Positions 23,184 to 31,301 of a DNA stretch of 64,000 bases are shown piece after piece. Source of the stretch: Kitasatospora sp. CB01950 (GTDB lineage: Bacteria > Actinomycetota > Actinomycetes > Streptomycetales > Streptomycetaceae). Where the stretch lies: NCBI RefSeq assembly GCF_001905465.1, contig NZ_LISX01000015.1, positions 85,488 through 149,487 of the forward strand, read 5' to 3'. Below the pieces are notes generated by a model. The model was not told the DNA's origin. It saw only the letters and a program-made list of their open reading frames with translations, and did no database searches. The first letter of the stretch is position 1. Every line of letters begins with the position of its first letter. A program made the translations under genes and the position numbers.

Positions 23184-24398
23184 GTGCGCTTGGAAACCGA
23201 CAGCGTCCTGGTCACCGGCCTCGGGGCCACCACGCCGCTCGGCGGCACCGCCCCGGCCACCTGGCAGGCGATGCGCGAGGGCCGCAACGGCATCCGGCCG
23301 ATCGAACGCGACTGGCTGGCCGAACTGCCGATCCGGATCGCCGGGCAGCTCGCCGTCGAACCGTCCGAGGCACTCGACCGCATCGAGGCCCGACGCCTCG
23401 ACCGCAGCGAGCAGTTGGCACTGATCGCCGCCCGCGAGGCGTGGGCGGACGCCGGCCGGCCGGAGATCGACGGCGAACGGCTCGCCGTGGTGATCGGCAC
23501 CGGCACCGGCGGCGCCGTGACCATGCTGGAGCAGGACGACATCCTGGAGCGCTCCGGCGTCCGCAAGGTCTCGCCGCACACCGTGCCGATGCTGATGGCG
23601 AACGGCCCGGCCGCCTGGGTGTCGATCGACCTCGGGGCCCGCGCGGGCGCCCACACGCCCGTCAGCGCCTGCGCGTCCGGCGCGGAGGCGGTCGCCCTCG
23701 GCCTGGACCTGATCCGCCTCGGCCGCGCCGACATGGTGATCGCGGGCGGCACCGAGGCCTGCCTGCACCCGCTGCCGCTGGCCGGGTTCGCCCAGGCCCG
23801 CGCGCACTCGCTGCGCAACCACGACCCCGAGCACGCCTCCCGCCCGTTCGACCTGGACCGGGACGGCTTCGTGATCGGCGAAGGCGCGGCCGTCCTGGTC
23901 CTGGAACGCGCCTCACTGCGCCCGGGCCGACGCTCCTACGCGACGCTCGCCGGGGCCGCCGTCACCTCCGACGCCCACCACATCACCGCCGGCCACCCGG
24001 ACGGGCAGAGCCGCGCCGTGCGCCGCGCCCTCGCCGAGGCCGGCGTCGCCCCGGAGCGGATCGGCGTGGTGCACGCCCACGCCACCTCCACCCCCAAGGG
24101 CGACCTCACCGAGGCGGAGACCCTGGCACGGGTCTTCGGCCCGCACCGCCCCGCCGTCACCGCCACCAAGTCCATGACCGGCCACCTCTTCGGCGCAGCA
24201 GGCGCCCTCGCCGCCCTCGCCACCGCCTACTCCCTGCACGACCAGCTCGTCCCGCCGATCCGCAACCTCACCAGCCCCGACCCCGCCGCCGACCTCGACC
24301 TGGTCACCACCGCCCGCCCGATCACCGCCGACGCCGCCCTCACCAACGCCTTCGGCTTCGGCGGCCACAACGCGAGCCTGGTCTTCACCACCGGCTGA
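23184..24398 (+). CDS. Stand-alone beta-ketoacyl-[ACP] synthase (FabF-like)
   Basis: 404 residues of the KAS II/polyketide ketosynthase type. The Cys-His-His triad is intact: Cys163 in VSACASGAEA, His299 in HATSTPKGD and His395 in FGFGGHNASL; GTGTGGAVTMLEQ and SMTGHLFGAAGALA are further landmarks. It would condense an acyl group with malonyl-ACP. No acyl carrier protein, ketoreductase or acyltransferase is nearby, so it may help primary fatty-acid synthesis or a product made elsewhere. GTG 23184 follows GGGAG. Such lone ketosynthases are common in Streptomyces and their exact role is unclear. Confidence 0.9.
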   Translation: MRLETDSVLVTGLGATTPLGGTAPATWQAMREGRNGIRPIERDWLAELPIRIAGQLAVEPSEALDRIEARRLDRSEQLALIAAREAWADAGRPEIDGERLAVVIGTGTGGAVTMLEQDDILERSGVRKVSPHTVPMLMANGPAAWVSIDLGARAGAHTPVSACASGAEAVALGLDLIRLGRADMVIAGGTEACLHPLPLAGFAQARAHSLRNHDPEHASRPFDLDRDGFVIGEGAAVLVLERASLRPGRRSYATLAGAAVTSDAHHITAGHPDGQSRAVRRALAEAGVAPERIGVVHAHATSTPKGDLTEAETLARVFGPHRPAVTATKSMTGHLFGAAGALAALATAYSLHDQLVPPIRNLTSPDPAADLDLVTTARPITADAALTNAFGFGGHNASLVFTTG

Positions 24399-24447
24399 CA
24401 CCCGCCCCGCCCGCCGCCGTCGCCTTCCCCGCCCTCGTCGAGTCCCG

Positions 24448-25431
24448 TCAGCGGCTCGTGGGGACGCCTCCCCGGCCCGCCACCCGTCCCGCCACGTCCA
24501 GTGCCACCGCCAGCGCCGCCAACTCCCCTGCCCCCAGCACCCGTCGGGTCGGCGGAAGCGGCACGTGCAGCACCGCCGACCACTCCTCCGGGATCGCGTC
24601 GACGCCGTACACCGCACCCGCGAGCGCCCCGGTGACGGCGGCAACGGTGTCGGTGTCGCCACCGAGATCGACGGCGGCCCGCAGCGCGGCACGAAAGGAG
24701 ACGGTGGTGCGCAACGCCCAGACCGCAGAGCCCAGACAGGGCCAGACCGCGCCATTGCTCTCGGTGGCGAGGGACGGGTGCCACGCCTCCCCGAGAACGA
24801 CAGCCCACCGTTCGCGGTGCTCGGCCCGCACAGCGGCCAGGGCCGACGGCACGGCGGCCTGCGGGTCGTCGCCGTCGAGCGCCCGGCGCAGCAGTTCGTG
24901 CAGGATCGCGGTGCCCTCCCAGGCCGCGCCGTCGCCGTGGGTGAGCGCGGTGATCCGGCGGGCGGCGTCCATGGTGGCGTCGCGGCCCTGCGGGGCGAAC
25001 CGGACGGCGGCGGTGACGGCGCGCATCAGGGCGCCGTTGCCCGCGGCCCGGCCCTCGGTCCGGAAGTGGAACTGCGCGGCAAGGTCCCAGGGCAGGCCGC
25101 TGCCGAGCACGCACTCGGTGAGGATGCCGATGTCCTTGGGGTCGGCGGCGGCCCACCCCCGGAACCGTTCGAAGATGTCCGGCAGGTCGAGGCCGCCCGC
25201 GTCCAGCAGCGATTCGCCGAGGTGGACGGCCATCTGCGTGTCGTCGGTGGCCTCGCCCGGCTCCCAGCCGCCGCCCCCGCACATCGCCGCGGCAAACGGA
25301 AAGCGTTTTCCCGCCGCCTCCGGAAAACGCTTTCCGAACGCCCCCGCCGGCCCGAACTCGAACGGCGCGCCCAGCGCGTCGCCGACCGCCGACCCGAGCA
25401 CCGCCCCGACCACCCTGTCCCGCCGTCGCAT
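24448..25431 (-). CDS. ADP-ribosylglycohydrolase family protein
   Basis: 327 residues with the family's binuclear metal motifs: the N-terminal GAVLGSAVGDALGAPFEF, the TDDTQM signature and the C-terminal GGDTDTVAAVTGALAGA. Members remove ADP-ribose from proteins or DNA, or act on related ADP-ribosyl compounds. The loop just before GGGGWEPGEATDDTQM holds a doubled GKRFP motif, whose DNA forms a 14-bp inverted repeat at 25298-25335, unusual for this position. ATG 25431 fits the family start. It is divergent from the methyltransferase gene and convergent with the ketosynthase; no ADP-ribosyltransferase partner is seen. Confidence 0.9.
   Translation of the reverse strand: MRRRDRVVGAVLGSAVGDALGAPFEFGPAGAFGKRFPEAAGKRFPFAAAMCGGGGWEPGEATDDTQMAVHLGESLLDAGGLDLPDIFERFRGWAAADPKDIGILTECVLGSGLPWDLAAQFHFRTEGRAAGNGALMRAVTAAVRFAPQGRDATMDAARRITALTHGDGAAWEGTAILHELLRRALDGDDPQAAVPSALAAVRAEHRERWAVVLGEAWHPSLATESNGAVWPCLGSAVWALRTTVSFRAALRAAVDLGGDTDTVAAVTGALAGAVYGVDAIPEEWSAVLHVPLPPTRRVLGAGELAALAVALDVAGRVAGRGGVPTSR
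25298..25335. repeat. 14-bp inverted repeat of operator-like sequence inside a gene
   Basis: GGAAAGCGTTTTCC (25298-25311) and its exact reverse complement GGAAAACGCTTTCC (25322-25335) are 10 bp apart. Each arm is itself nearly palindromic around CG, like LacI-type operators, and is AT-rich against the GC-rich surroundings. It lies about 100 bp inside the ADP-ribosylglycohydrolase gene. Confidence 0.8.
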
Positions 25432-25479
25432 GCCGCCCCCTCGCCTCCGCCGCCGTCCGGCGGCCCTCGCCCCCTCCGA

Positions 25480-25485
25480 TAGCCT
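25480..25485 (+). promoter_or_regulatory. -10 box of a probable leaderless promoter (gene at 25495)
   Basis: TAGCCT ends 9 nt before the ATG at 25495. The GGGGGCA between is a weak ribosome site at best. Confidence 0.45.
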
Positions 25486-25494
25486 GGGGGCACG

Positions 25495-26664
25495 ATGAAC
25501 GACTCTTTCACCACCGCCTGGGGCACTTTCGAGCTGGCCCGATTCCCGGAGAACCCGCGTGAGCAGCTGCGCGCCCGGGACGCCGCCGACGAGTACCTGC
25601 TGCGGTATCTGAAGGAGGGACCCGAGGACGCCGGCCCGGTGCCGATGGACGGCGCGGTGACCGTCCTCGGCGACCGCTGGGGTGCGATCTCCACGGCGCT
25701 CGCGGGGACGGCCGACCCGTTGACGGCGATCACCGACTCGTACCTGTCCGCCCGCGCGATCACCGCGAACCTGGCCCGCAACGGCCTCGACCCGGCCCTG
25801 GTGGACGTCCGCACCACCCAGCAGGAACCCCCGCAGCGGATCGACGTGCTGCTGGTCCGCGTGCCCAAGAGCCTGGCGCTGCTGGAGGACCAGCTGCACC
25901 GCCTCGCGCCCGCCCTGCACGAGAACACCGTCGTCCTCGGCACCGGCATGGTCACCGAGATCCACACCTCCACCCTGCAGCTGTTCGAGCGGATCCTCGG
26001 CCCGACCCGCACCTCGCTGGCCGTCCGCAAGGCCCGCCTGATCCACAACACCCCCGACCGGGCGCTGACTCCCCCGGCCAACCCGTGGCCGCTGCGCTAC
26101 CGCCTCCCGGACGACCTCGGCGTGCTGTCGGGCCGCCAGGTCGCCAACCAGGCGGGCGTGTTCTGTGCGGACCGCCTCGACATCGGCACCCGCTTCCTCC
26201 TCCAGCACCTGCCCGACCTGAACGACGCCCGCCGCATCGTCGACCTCGGCTGCGGCAACGGCATCGTCGGCACCGCCGCCGCCCTGACCGCCCCGCACGC
26301 CGAACTCCTCTTCGTGGACGAGTCGTTCCAGGCCGTGGCCTCCGCCGAGGAGACCTTCCGCACCGCCCTCGGCCCGGACGCCCCCGCCGAGTTCCTGGTC
26401 GGCGACGCCCTCGCGGACATCCCGGACGCCTCCGTCGACGTGGTCCTGCTGAACCCCCCGTTCCACTCCCACCAGGCCACCACGGACGCCATCGCCTGGC
26501 GCATGTTCACCGGCGCCCGCCGCGTCCTGCGCCCCGGCGGCGAACTCCGCGTGGTCGGCAACCGCCACCTCGGCTACCACGTCAAACTCCGCCGCCTCTT
26601 CGGCAACTGCCGCACCGTGGCAGGCAGCCCGAAGTTCACCATCCTCAGCACCGTCCGCCGCTGA
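25495..26664 (+). CDS. RlmG/RsmC-like class I methyltransferase
   Basis: 389 residues with two methyltransferase-like halves, the layout of RlmG/RsmC enzymes that make N2-methylguanosine in rRNA. The N-terminal half is degenerate. The C-terminal half has the SAM loop VDLGCGNGIVGTAAAL (residues about 249-264), VDESFQAVASAEE, and the catalytic NPPF (320-323) typical of N-methylation of nucleobases. The ending LFGNCRTVAGSPKFTIL is also typical. The target, 23S or 16S rRNA, cannot be settled from sequence. Divergent from the ADP-ribosylglycohydrolase gene; probably translated from a leaderless or near-leaderless message. Confidence 0.88.
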   Translation: MNDSFTTAWGTFELARFPENPREQLRARDAADEYLLRYLKEGPEDAGPVPMDGAVTVLGDRWGAISTALAGTADPLTAITDSYLSARAITANLARNGLDPALVDVRTTQQEPPQRIDVLLVRVPKSLALLEDQLHRLAPALHENTVVLGTGMVTEIHTSTLQLFERILGPTRTSLAVRKARLIHNTPDRALTPPANPWPLRYRLPDDLGVLSGRQVANQAGVFCADRLDIGTRFLLQHLPDLNDARRIVDLGCGNGIVGTAAALTAPHAELLFVDESFQAVASAEETFRTALGPDAPAEFLVGDALADIPDASVDVVLLNPPFHSHQATTDAIAWRMFTGARRVLRPGGELRVVGNRHLGYHVKLRRLFGNCRTVAGSPKFTILSTVRR

Positions 26665-26866
26665 CACCCGCCACAACCACCGGCCCGAGCCACGCCGCGA
26701 CCAAGCAGCCGGTGAACCACCGCCCACACCCGTACCCGCCGTGAGGCACACCGGGGCTGACGTCGCGTCCACCCCCGGCGGTGTTCTAGGGTGAGCGCCG
26801 TTTCGTCGTGGACCATCGCCGTGGGCGCCCCTCGGCCGAGCACCACTGCCCCGAGGAGGCCCCACC

Positions 26867-27814
26867 ATGGACGCCGCACAGCCCGCCCCGGGAGCCCCCG
26901 CTCCCGAGGCTCCGTCACCGACCTGCTTCCGGCACGCCGACCGCGAGTCGTACGTGCGCTGCACCCGCTGCGACCGCAACGTCTGCCCGGACTGCCGGCG
27001 CGACGCCGCGGTCGGCTACCAGTGCGTGGAGTGCGTCAAGTCCGGCCACCAGAGCGTCCGGCAGGCCCGCACGGTGTTCGGCGGCCGGATCACCTCCCGG
27101 CCGTACGCCACCATCGCGCTGATCGTGCTGAACATCGCCGCGTACGTGCTCGAACTGGTCCGGCCGGGGATCGTCCCGCAGTTCGACATGCTCGGCGCGG
27201 GCTCGATACAGAACAACCCGAACGACGACCCGTTGGACCTCGCGACGATGTACCACCAGGCCGGCGTCGCGCACGGCGAGTGGTACCGGCTGCTGACCGG
27301 AACGTTCCTGCACCTGCAGCCGGACGCGTACACCGGCCTCGGCCCGATCGCGATCACCCACATCGTGTTCAACATGTACTGGCTGTGGACGCTCGGCCGG
27401 GTCGTCGAGGACCGTCTCGGCGTGCTGCGCTTCCTCGGCCTGTACCTGCTGGCCGCCCTCGGCAGCTCCACCCTGGTCTACCTGATCGCCCCGCACACCG
27501 AGACCCTCGGCGCGTCCGGCGCGGTCTTCGGCCTGGCCGGCGGCTACTGGATCCTCAGCCGCCGCCAGGGCTACGACCCGCTCGGCGGCAACCAACTGCT
27601 CGGCACCATGGTGCTGTGGATGGTGATCTCCGCAAGCATCACCTCCTGGCAGGGCCACCTCGGCGGCCTGCTCACCGGCATAGCCGCCGGCGCCGCGCTC
27701 GGCCTCGCCCCGCGCCAACAGCGCGGCCTGGTCCAGGCCGCCTGCCTGTCCGCCGTGCTGCTCCTGCTCGCCACCCTGATCTACGCCGCCACCGGCCACC
27801 TCACCTCGATCTGA
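26867..27814 (+). CDS. Rhomboid family intramembrane serine protease with N-terminal zinc-binding box
   Basis: 315 residues. An N-terminal B-box-like zinc module (Cys20, Cys32, Cys35, Cys40, Cys43, Cys53, Cys56 and His residues) precedes six to seven membrane helices. The catalytic Ser217 is in TLGASGAVFGLAGGY and His264 in SWQGHLGGLLTGI; HIVFNMYWLW supplies the conserved His165/Asn169 of the oxyanion region. It cleaves membrane-protein substrates within the bilayer; the substrate is unknown. Cytosolic zinc boxes of this kind are frequent in actinobacterial rhomboids. ATG 26867 has GAGGAGG about 8 nt upstream. It converges with the MocR gene. Confidence 0.92.
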   Translation: MDAAQPAPGAPAPEAPSPTCFRHADRESYVRCTRCDRNVCPDCRRDAAVGYQCVECVKSGHQSVRQARTVFGGRITSRPYATIALIVLNIAAYVLELVRPGIVPQFDMLGAGSIQNNPNDDPLDLATMYHQAGVAHGEWYRLLTGTFLHLQPDAYTGLGPIAITHIVFNMYWLWTLGRVVEDRLGVLRFLGLYLLAALGSSTLVYLIAPHTETLGASGAVFGLAGGYWILSRRQGYDPLGGNQLLGTMVLWMVISASITSWQGHLGGLLTGIAAGAALGLAPRQQRGLVQAACLSAVLLLLATLIYAATGHLTSI

Positions 27815-27821
27815 CGCTCCG

Positions 27822-29192
27822 TCAACTCGCCTCCCGCACCGCCTCGCCGAGCAGCGCCGCCGCGTCCCGCAGCCGCTGCTCGGCAACTCCCGCATACCCC
27901 ACGGCAATTGCCGGACGCCCGGGCCTGAGCCTCCCGGGCCCGACCGTAGCCACCCGCACCCCCCGGCGCAGCGCCGCGGCCGCCACCGCCTGCTCGTCCA
28001 CCCCGTCCGGCAGGTCCAGGTACAGGTGCAACCCGGCTGCCACGCCCCGCAGTTCGGCCTCCGGAAGGTGCGTGCGCAGCGCCTCGACCAGGGCGTCCCG
28101 GCGGGCCCGGTAGCGCGGGCGGACGGCGCGCAGGTGACGGTCGTAGCCGCCGCTCTCCAGCAGGGCGGCGAAGGCGAGTTGGTCGATCGCGCCGGTACCG
28201 AGATCCGCGTACTGCTTGGCGTGCGCGAACTCCTCCCTCAGGTGCTCCGGCAGCACGGCCCAACCCAGCCGCAGCCCGGGCGCCAGCGTCTTGCTGAGCG
28301 ACCCCAGGTACACCGCCCGTTCCGGCGCCAACCCCTGGACGGCGCCCAGTGGTTCACGGTCGTACCGGAACTCGGCGTCGTAGTCGTCCTCGACCACCAG
28401 CCCGCCGGCCCGTGCCCACTCGGCGAGCTCGGTCCGCCGGCGCGCCGAGAGCACGACCCCCGTCGGGTACTGGTGGGCCGGCGTCACCAGCACCGCCTGC
28501 GCCCCGCTCGCCGCCAACTCCCCCACCACCAAGCCCTCTTCGTCCACCCGGACGCCCACCGGCCGCACCCCGTGCGCCCGCAGCAGCTCCAGCGTGCCCG
28601 GCGAACCCGGGTCCTCCACCGCGATCCGCCGCCGCCCGCCCGCCGCGAGCACCTGCAACAGCAACGCCAGCCCCTGCCCCACCCCACTCACCACCGCCAC
28701 CCGCTCCGGCCGCGCCACCACCCCCCGCACCCGGCCCAGGTAAGCCGCCAACTCCCCTCGCAGCAAAGGGAGTCCGGCCGGATCCGGATATCCCAGCTCA
28801 CTGTTGGCCGCCCCCTGCAAGGCCCGCCGCACCGCCGCCGCCCATGCCGCCCGCGGGAACGCCCCGAGATCGGGAGTGCCCGGCTTCAGGTCGTACCGCC
28901 ACTCGGCCGGCGCCGCCCGCTCCACCCTCCCCGGCCCCGCCACCGCGACCCCTGCGGCGACCCGCGTCCCCGACCCGCGACGCCCCACCAGGTAGCCCTC
29001 CGCGGCGAGTTGCTCGTAGGCCTCCACCACGACGCCCCGCGACACCCCCAACTCCGCCGCCAACACCCGACTCCCCGGCAACCGCTCCCCCGGCCCCAAC
29101 CGCCCCTCCCGCACAGCCTCCCGCAACCCCCGCACCACCCGCCCCACAAGCCCGTCCGCCCCGTCCCCCCACTCGATCAGCAACTCTCGCAT
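27822..29192 (-). CDS. MocR/PdxR-type GntR regulator with aminotransferase domain
   Basis: 456 residues: a GntR winged helix at the N-terminus (LREAVREGRLGPGERLPGSR then VLAAELGVSRGVVVEAYEQL, residues about 23-62) fused to a fold-type-I aminotransferase domain that binds PLP and senses it or an amino compound. The PLP lysine is in YLGSLSKTLAPGLRLGW, and VEDDYDAEFRYDREP is another family landmark. It is divergent from an EamA exporter, the usual arrangement for MocR proteins that control a neighbouring transporter. Direct and inverted AGTGGYCC repeats between the genes form a typical MocR operator. Confidence 0.92.
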   Translation of the reverse strand: MRELLIEWGDGADGLVGRVVRGLREAVREGRLGPGERLPGSRVLAAELGVSRGVVVEAYEQLAAEGYLVGRRGSGTRVAAGVAVAGPGRVERAAPAEWRYDLKPGTPDLGAFPRAAWAAAVRRALQGAANSELGYPDPAGLPLLRGELAAYLGRVRGVVARPERVAVVSGVGQGLALLLQVLAAGGRRRIAVEDPGSPGTLELLRAHGVRPVGVRVDEEGLVVGELAASGAQAVLVTPAHQYPTGVVLSARRRTELAEWARAGGLVVEDDYDAEFRYDREPLGAVQGLAPERAVYLGSLSKTLAPGLRLGWAVLPEHLREEFAHAKQYADLGTGAIDQLAFAALLESGGYDRHLRAVRPRYRARRDALVEALRTHLPEAELRGVAAGLHLYLDLPDGVDEQAVAAAALRRGVRVATVGPGRLRPGRPAIAVGYAGVAEQRLRDAAALLGEAVREAS

Positions 29193-29253
29193 GCCCTCAT
29201 CATGGAGGACACCGACAGGAGCCCGGCCCCGTCAGGGGCTCCCCCTCCCCCAA

Positions 29254-29301
29254 AGTGGTCCTCTCCACCGGCCCGTCAGTGGCCCTGGGAACCGAACCAC
29301 T
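29254..29301. promoter_or_regulatory. MocR-type operator: two direct repeats and one inverted repeat
   Basis: AGTGGTCC (29254-29261) and AGTGGCCC (29278-29285) are direct repeats 24 bp apart, followed by the inverted copy GAACCACT (29294-29301). Two direct plus one inverted repeat is the pattern known for PdxR-type operators, and it overlaps the EamA promoter. Confidence 0.6.
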
Positions 29302-29308
29302 TCCCCCC

Positions 29309-29314
29309 TAGCGT
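29309..29314 (+). promoter_or_regulatory. -10 box of a probable leaderless promoter (EamA gene)
   Basis: TAGCGT ends 7 nt before the ATG at 29322, directly downstream of the MocR-type operator. Confidence 0.45.
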
Positions 29315-29321
29315 CGCAGTC

Positions 29322-30242
29322 ATGCCCGTCACCACCCCTCGCGCCACCGGCACCCTGCAAGCCGCCGTCGCTATGACCCTTCTCGGTTGTTCCACCGGCG
29401 TCACCGCGACCTTCTCCTCCTACCCCGTCGCCGCCGGCCAGGCCCTCCGCTACGCGCTCGCCGCCGCCATCCTCCTCGCCCTCGTCCGCCGCCAACCAAG
29501 GCTCGCCACCCGCCCGACCCCCCGCGAACTCGGGCTTCTCCTCGCCCTCTCCGCCACCGGCCTCTTCGCGTTCAACCTCCTCCTCGTCACCGCCCTGCGC
29601 CACACCGACCCCGCCGTCGTCGGCAGCATCGTCGGCGGCACGCCCCTCCTCATGGGCGTCCTCGGCCCGCTCCTCACCCGCCGCCGCCCCGCCGGACGCC
29701 TCCTTCTCGCCGCCGCCCTCGTCGTCCTCGGCGCCGCGCTCACCCAGGGCTTCGGCCACGGCGACACGACCGGCGTGCTGTGCGCCGCCGGGACGCTCCT
29801 CTGCGAGGCCGCGTTCTCGCTCCTCGCGGTGCCGCTCCTGCCACGGCTCGGCCCGGTCCGGGTCTCCGCGTACACCACCGCCCTCGCCGTCCCCCTGTTC
29901 GCCGTGACAGCCGCGTTCTCCTCCTCCCCCGTCCGTCTCCCGACCGTCGCCGAACTGCTCGCCCTGCTCTTCCTCGCCCTGCTGATGACCACCACCGCCT
30001 TCCTCCTCTGGTACTCGGCGCTGAGCCGCCTCGCCCCGGAGCACGCCGGCCTGTTCGGCGGCCTGATCCCGCTCACCGCGACCCTGTCCGGCGCGGTCCT
30101 CACCTCCACCGCCCCCACCCCGCTCCAACTCCTCGGAGCCGCGCTCGTCACCGCCGCCCTCCTCCTCGGCCCACCCCGACCTGCCAAAGCCCTCGCCAAG
30201 ACCCCCGTCGAGGCCCCCGCCGAGGCCCCCGTCCCCACCTGA
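29322..30242 (+). CDS. EamA/DMT-superfamily exporter
   Basis: 306 residues with ten predicted membrane helices in two EamA repeats. Landmarks are QALRYALAAAILLALVRR, FNLLLVTALRHTDPAVVGSI, LLMGVLGPLLTRRRPAGRLL and LLWYSALSRLAPEHAGLFGG. Drug/metabolite transporters of this type export amino acids, nucleosides or other small metabolites. It is divergent from the MocR regulator, which probably controls it in response to a PLP-binding or amino compound. The charged C-terminal tail (PVEAPAEAPVPT) is low complexity. The start is set by homology and a leaderless-type promoter. Confidence 0.9.
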   Translation: MPVTTPRATGTLQAAVAMTLLGCSTGVTATFSSYPVAAGQALRYALAAAILLALVRRQPRLATRPTPRELGLLLALSATGLFAFNLLLVTALRHTDPAVVGSIVGGTPLLMGVLGPLLTRRRPAGRLLLAAALVVLGAALTQGFGHGDTTGVLCAAGTLLCEAAFSLLAVPLLPRLGPVRVSAYTTALAVPLFAVTAAFSSSPVRLPTVAELLALLFLALLMTTTAFLLWYSALSRLAPEHAGLFGGLIPLTATLSGAVLTSTAPTPLQLLGAALVTAALLLGPPRPAKALAKTPVEAPAEAPVPT

Positions 30243-30333
30243 CGCCCACCGCCCGCCCCTCCCCACCCCTCCCCACTCACACCCGTCCACCCGTCTGGGC
30301 GGCAACCGTTGTCGCACCGCCGAGGCCTCCGCA

Positions 30334-30339
30334 TAGGGT
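30334..30339 (+). promoter_or_regulatory. -10 box of a probable leaderless promoter (gene at 30348)
   Basis: TAGGGT ends 8 nt before the ATG at 30348. Confidence 0.45.
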
Positions 30340-30347
30340 GGGCCGCG

Positions 30348-31184
30348 ATGACTCTCGACCGCCGCACTGTGCTGCGTTCCTCCGCCCGTCTGGCCGCGAT
30401 CACCGCCACCGCCGGGCTCACCGCCACGTGCAGTCACGCCGCCGACCGGAACCATCACGGCACCGACTCCGTCGCCGCCCGCCCGCAGCCCTCCCACCTC
30501 GCCGAAAGCCCGTCCGCCGAACCCGAAGCCGGCACCGAACCCGCCGCCCCCTCCGCGTCCGCCCTGCCGCCGCTCGCCCCGGACACCCCGCAGGAGGTGA
30601 TCAGCGGCCCGCACAGCCGTCCCCAACTCGCCCTGACCTTCCACGGCCAGGGCGACCCGGCCCTCGCAACGGCGCTGCTGGAGGCCGCCGAGGAGCACGG
30701 GGCGCGGCTGACCGTGCTGGTGGTGGGCAGTTGGCTGGACGAGCAGCCGCAGATGGCGCGGCGAATACTCGACGGCGGCCACGAACTCGGCAACCACACC
30801 CAGAACCACCTGGACATATCCTCGATGCGCCCGGAGCAGGCCCGCGACGAGATAGCCCAGTGCGCCGAACGCCTCCAACGCCTGACCGGATCGATAGGTC
30901 GCTGGTTCCGCCCGTCCGCCGCGCAATATGCGACACGAATGGTCAAGGAACAGGCACAGCAGGTCGGTTACGACCACATCCTGTCCTTCGACATCGACCC
31001 GCTCGACTACACCGACCCCGGCCCGGACACCATCACCAAACGGGTGCTCAACTCCGCGGCGGCCGGCTCGGTGGTCGCCCTCCACATGGACCACCAGGGC
31101 ACCGTGACAGCCCTCCCCGCCGTCCTCGACGGACTCACCGCCAAGGGCCTGCACGCAGTGACCGCCTCCGAACTCTGCTCCTAG
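30348..31184 (+). CDS. Polysaccharide-deacetylase-like lipoprotein with altered catalytic motif
   Basis: 278 residues. The N-terminus has a twin-arginine motif (DRRTVLRSS) and a lipobox-like LTATC with Cys28, so export by Tat and lipid anchoring are likely. A Pro/Ala/Ser linker follows (about 30-85), then a NodB-like domain. Where active deacetylases have TFDDGP, this protein has LALTFHGQGD (about 94-103), losing both motif-1 aspartates; the metal-binding His pair GNHTQNH is kept (His150, His154). The fold is safe, but the activity may be changed or absent. A leaderless-type promoter precedes it. Confidence 0.8.
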   Translation: MTLDRRTVLRSSARLAAITATAGLTATCSHAADRNHHGTDSVAARPQPSHLAESPSAEPEAGTEPAAPSASALPPLAPDTPQEVISGPHSRPQLALTFHGQGDPALATALLEAAEEHGARLTVLVVGSWLDEQPQMARRILDGGHELGNHTQNHLDISSMRPEQARDEIAQCAERLQRLTGSIGRWFRPSAAQYATRMVKEQAQQVGYDHILSFDIDPLDYTDPGPDTITKRVLNSAAAGSVVALHMDHQGTVTALPAVLDGLTAKGLHAVTASELCS

Positions 31185-31244
31185 CAGCCCACCCCAGCTC
31201 CCTTCACCTCCCGCAACTCCCCTCAACTCCCCGCCCCCGACGCA

Positions 31245-31259
31245 CTCTGCTCGTAGCAG
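31245..31259. repeat. Duplicate of the deacetylase stop-codon region
   Basis: CTCTGCTCGTAGCAG repeats, with one change, the sequence CTCTGCTCCTAGCAG at 31173-31187 that spans the deacetylase stop codon. The 70-bp gap is C-rich and holds no gene. Confidence 0.6.
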
Positions 31260-31289
31260 ACCCCCTCAACTCCCCTCCCCCGCACGTGC

Positions 31290-31295
31290 GATGCT
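31290..31295 (+). promoter_or_regulatory. -10 box of a probable leaderless promoter (gene at 31302)
   Basis: GATGCT ends 6 nt before the ATG at 31302. Confidence 0.4.
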
Positions 31296-31301
31296 CGACC
31301 C

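Noticed and set aside
20699..25498. A 1599-codon open frame on the plus strand
   Set aside because: It is the antisense and off-frame shadow of the amidohydrolase, permease, TetR and ketosynthase genes. GC bias removes stop codons; the protein is low-complexity Arg/Gly/Pro sequence with no homology pattern.
27811..27825. CTGACG-N3-CGTCAA as a regulator site
   Set aside because: Here the palindrome is formed by the TGA and TCA of two convergent genes with short flanks, so it may be accidental. It is not counted with the two perfect copies at 6765 and 9142.
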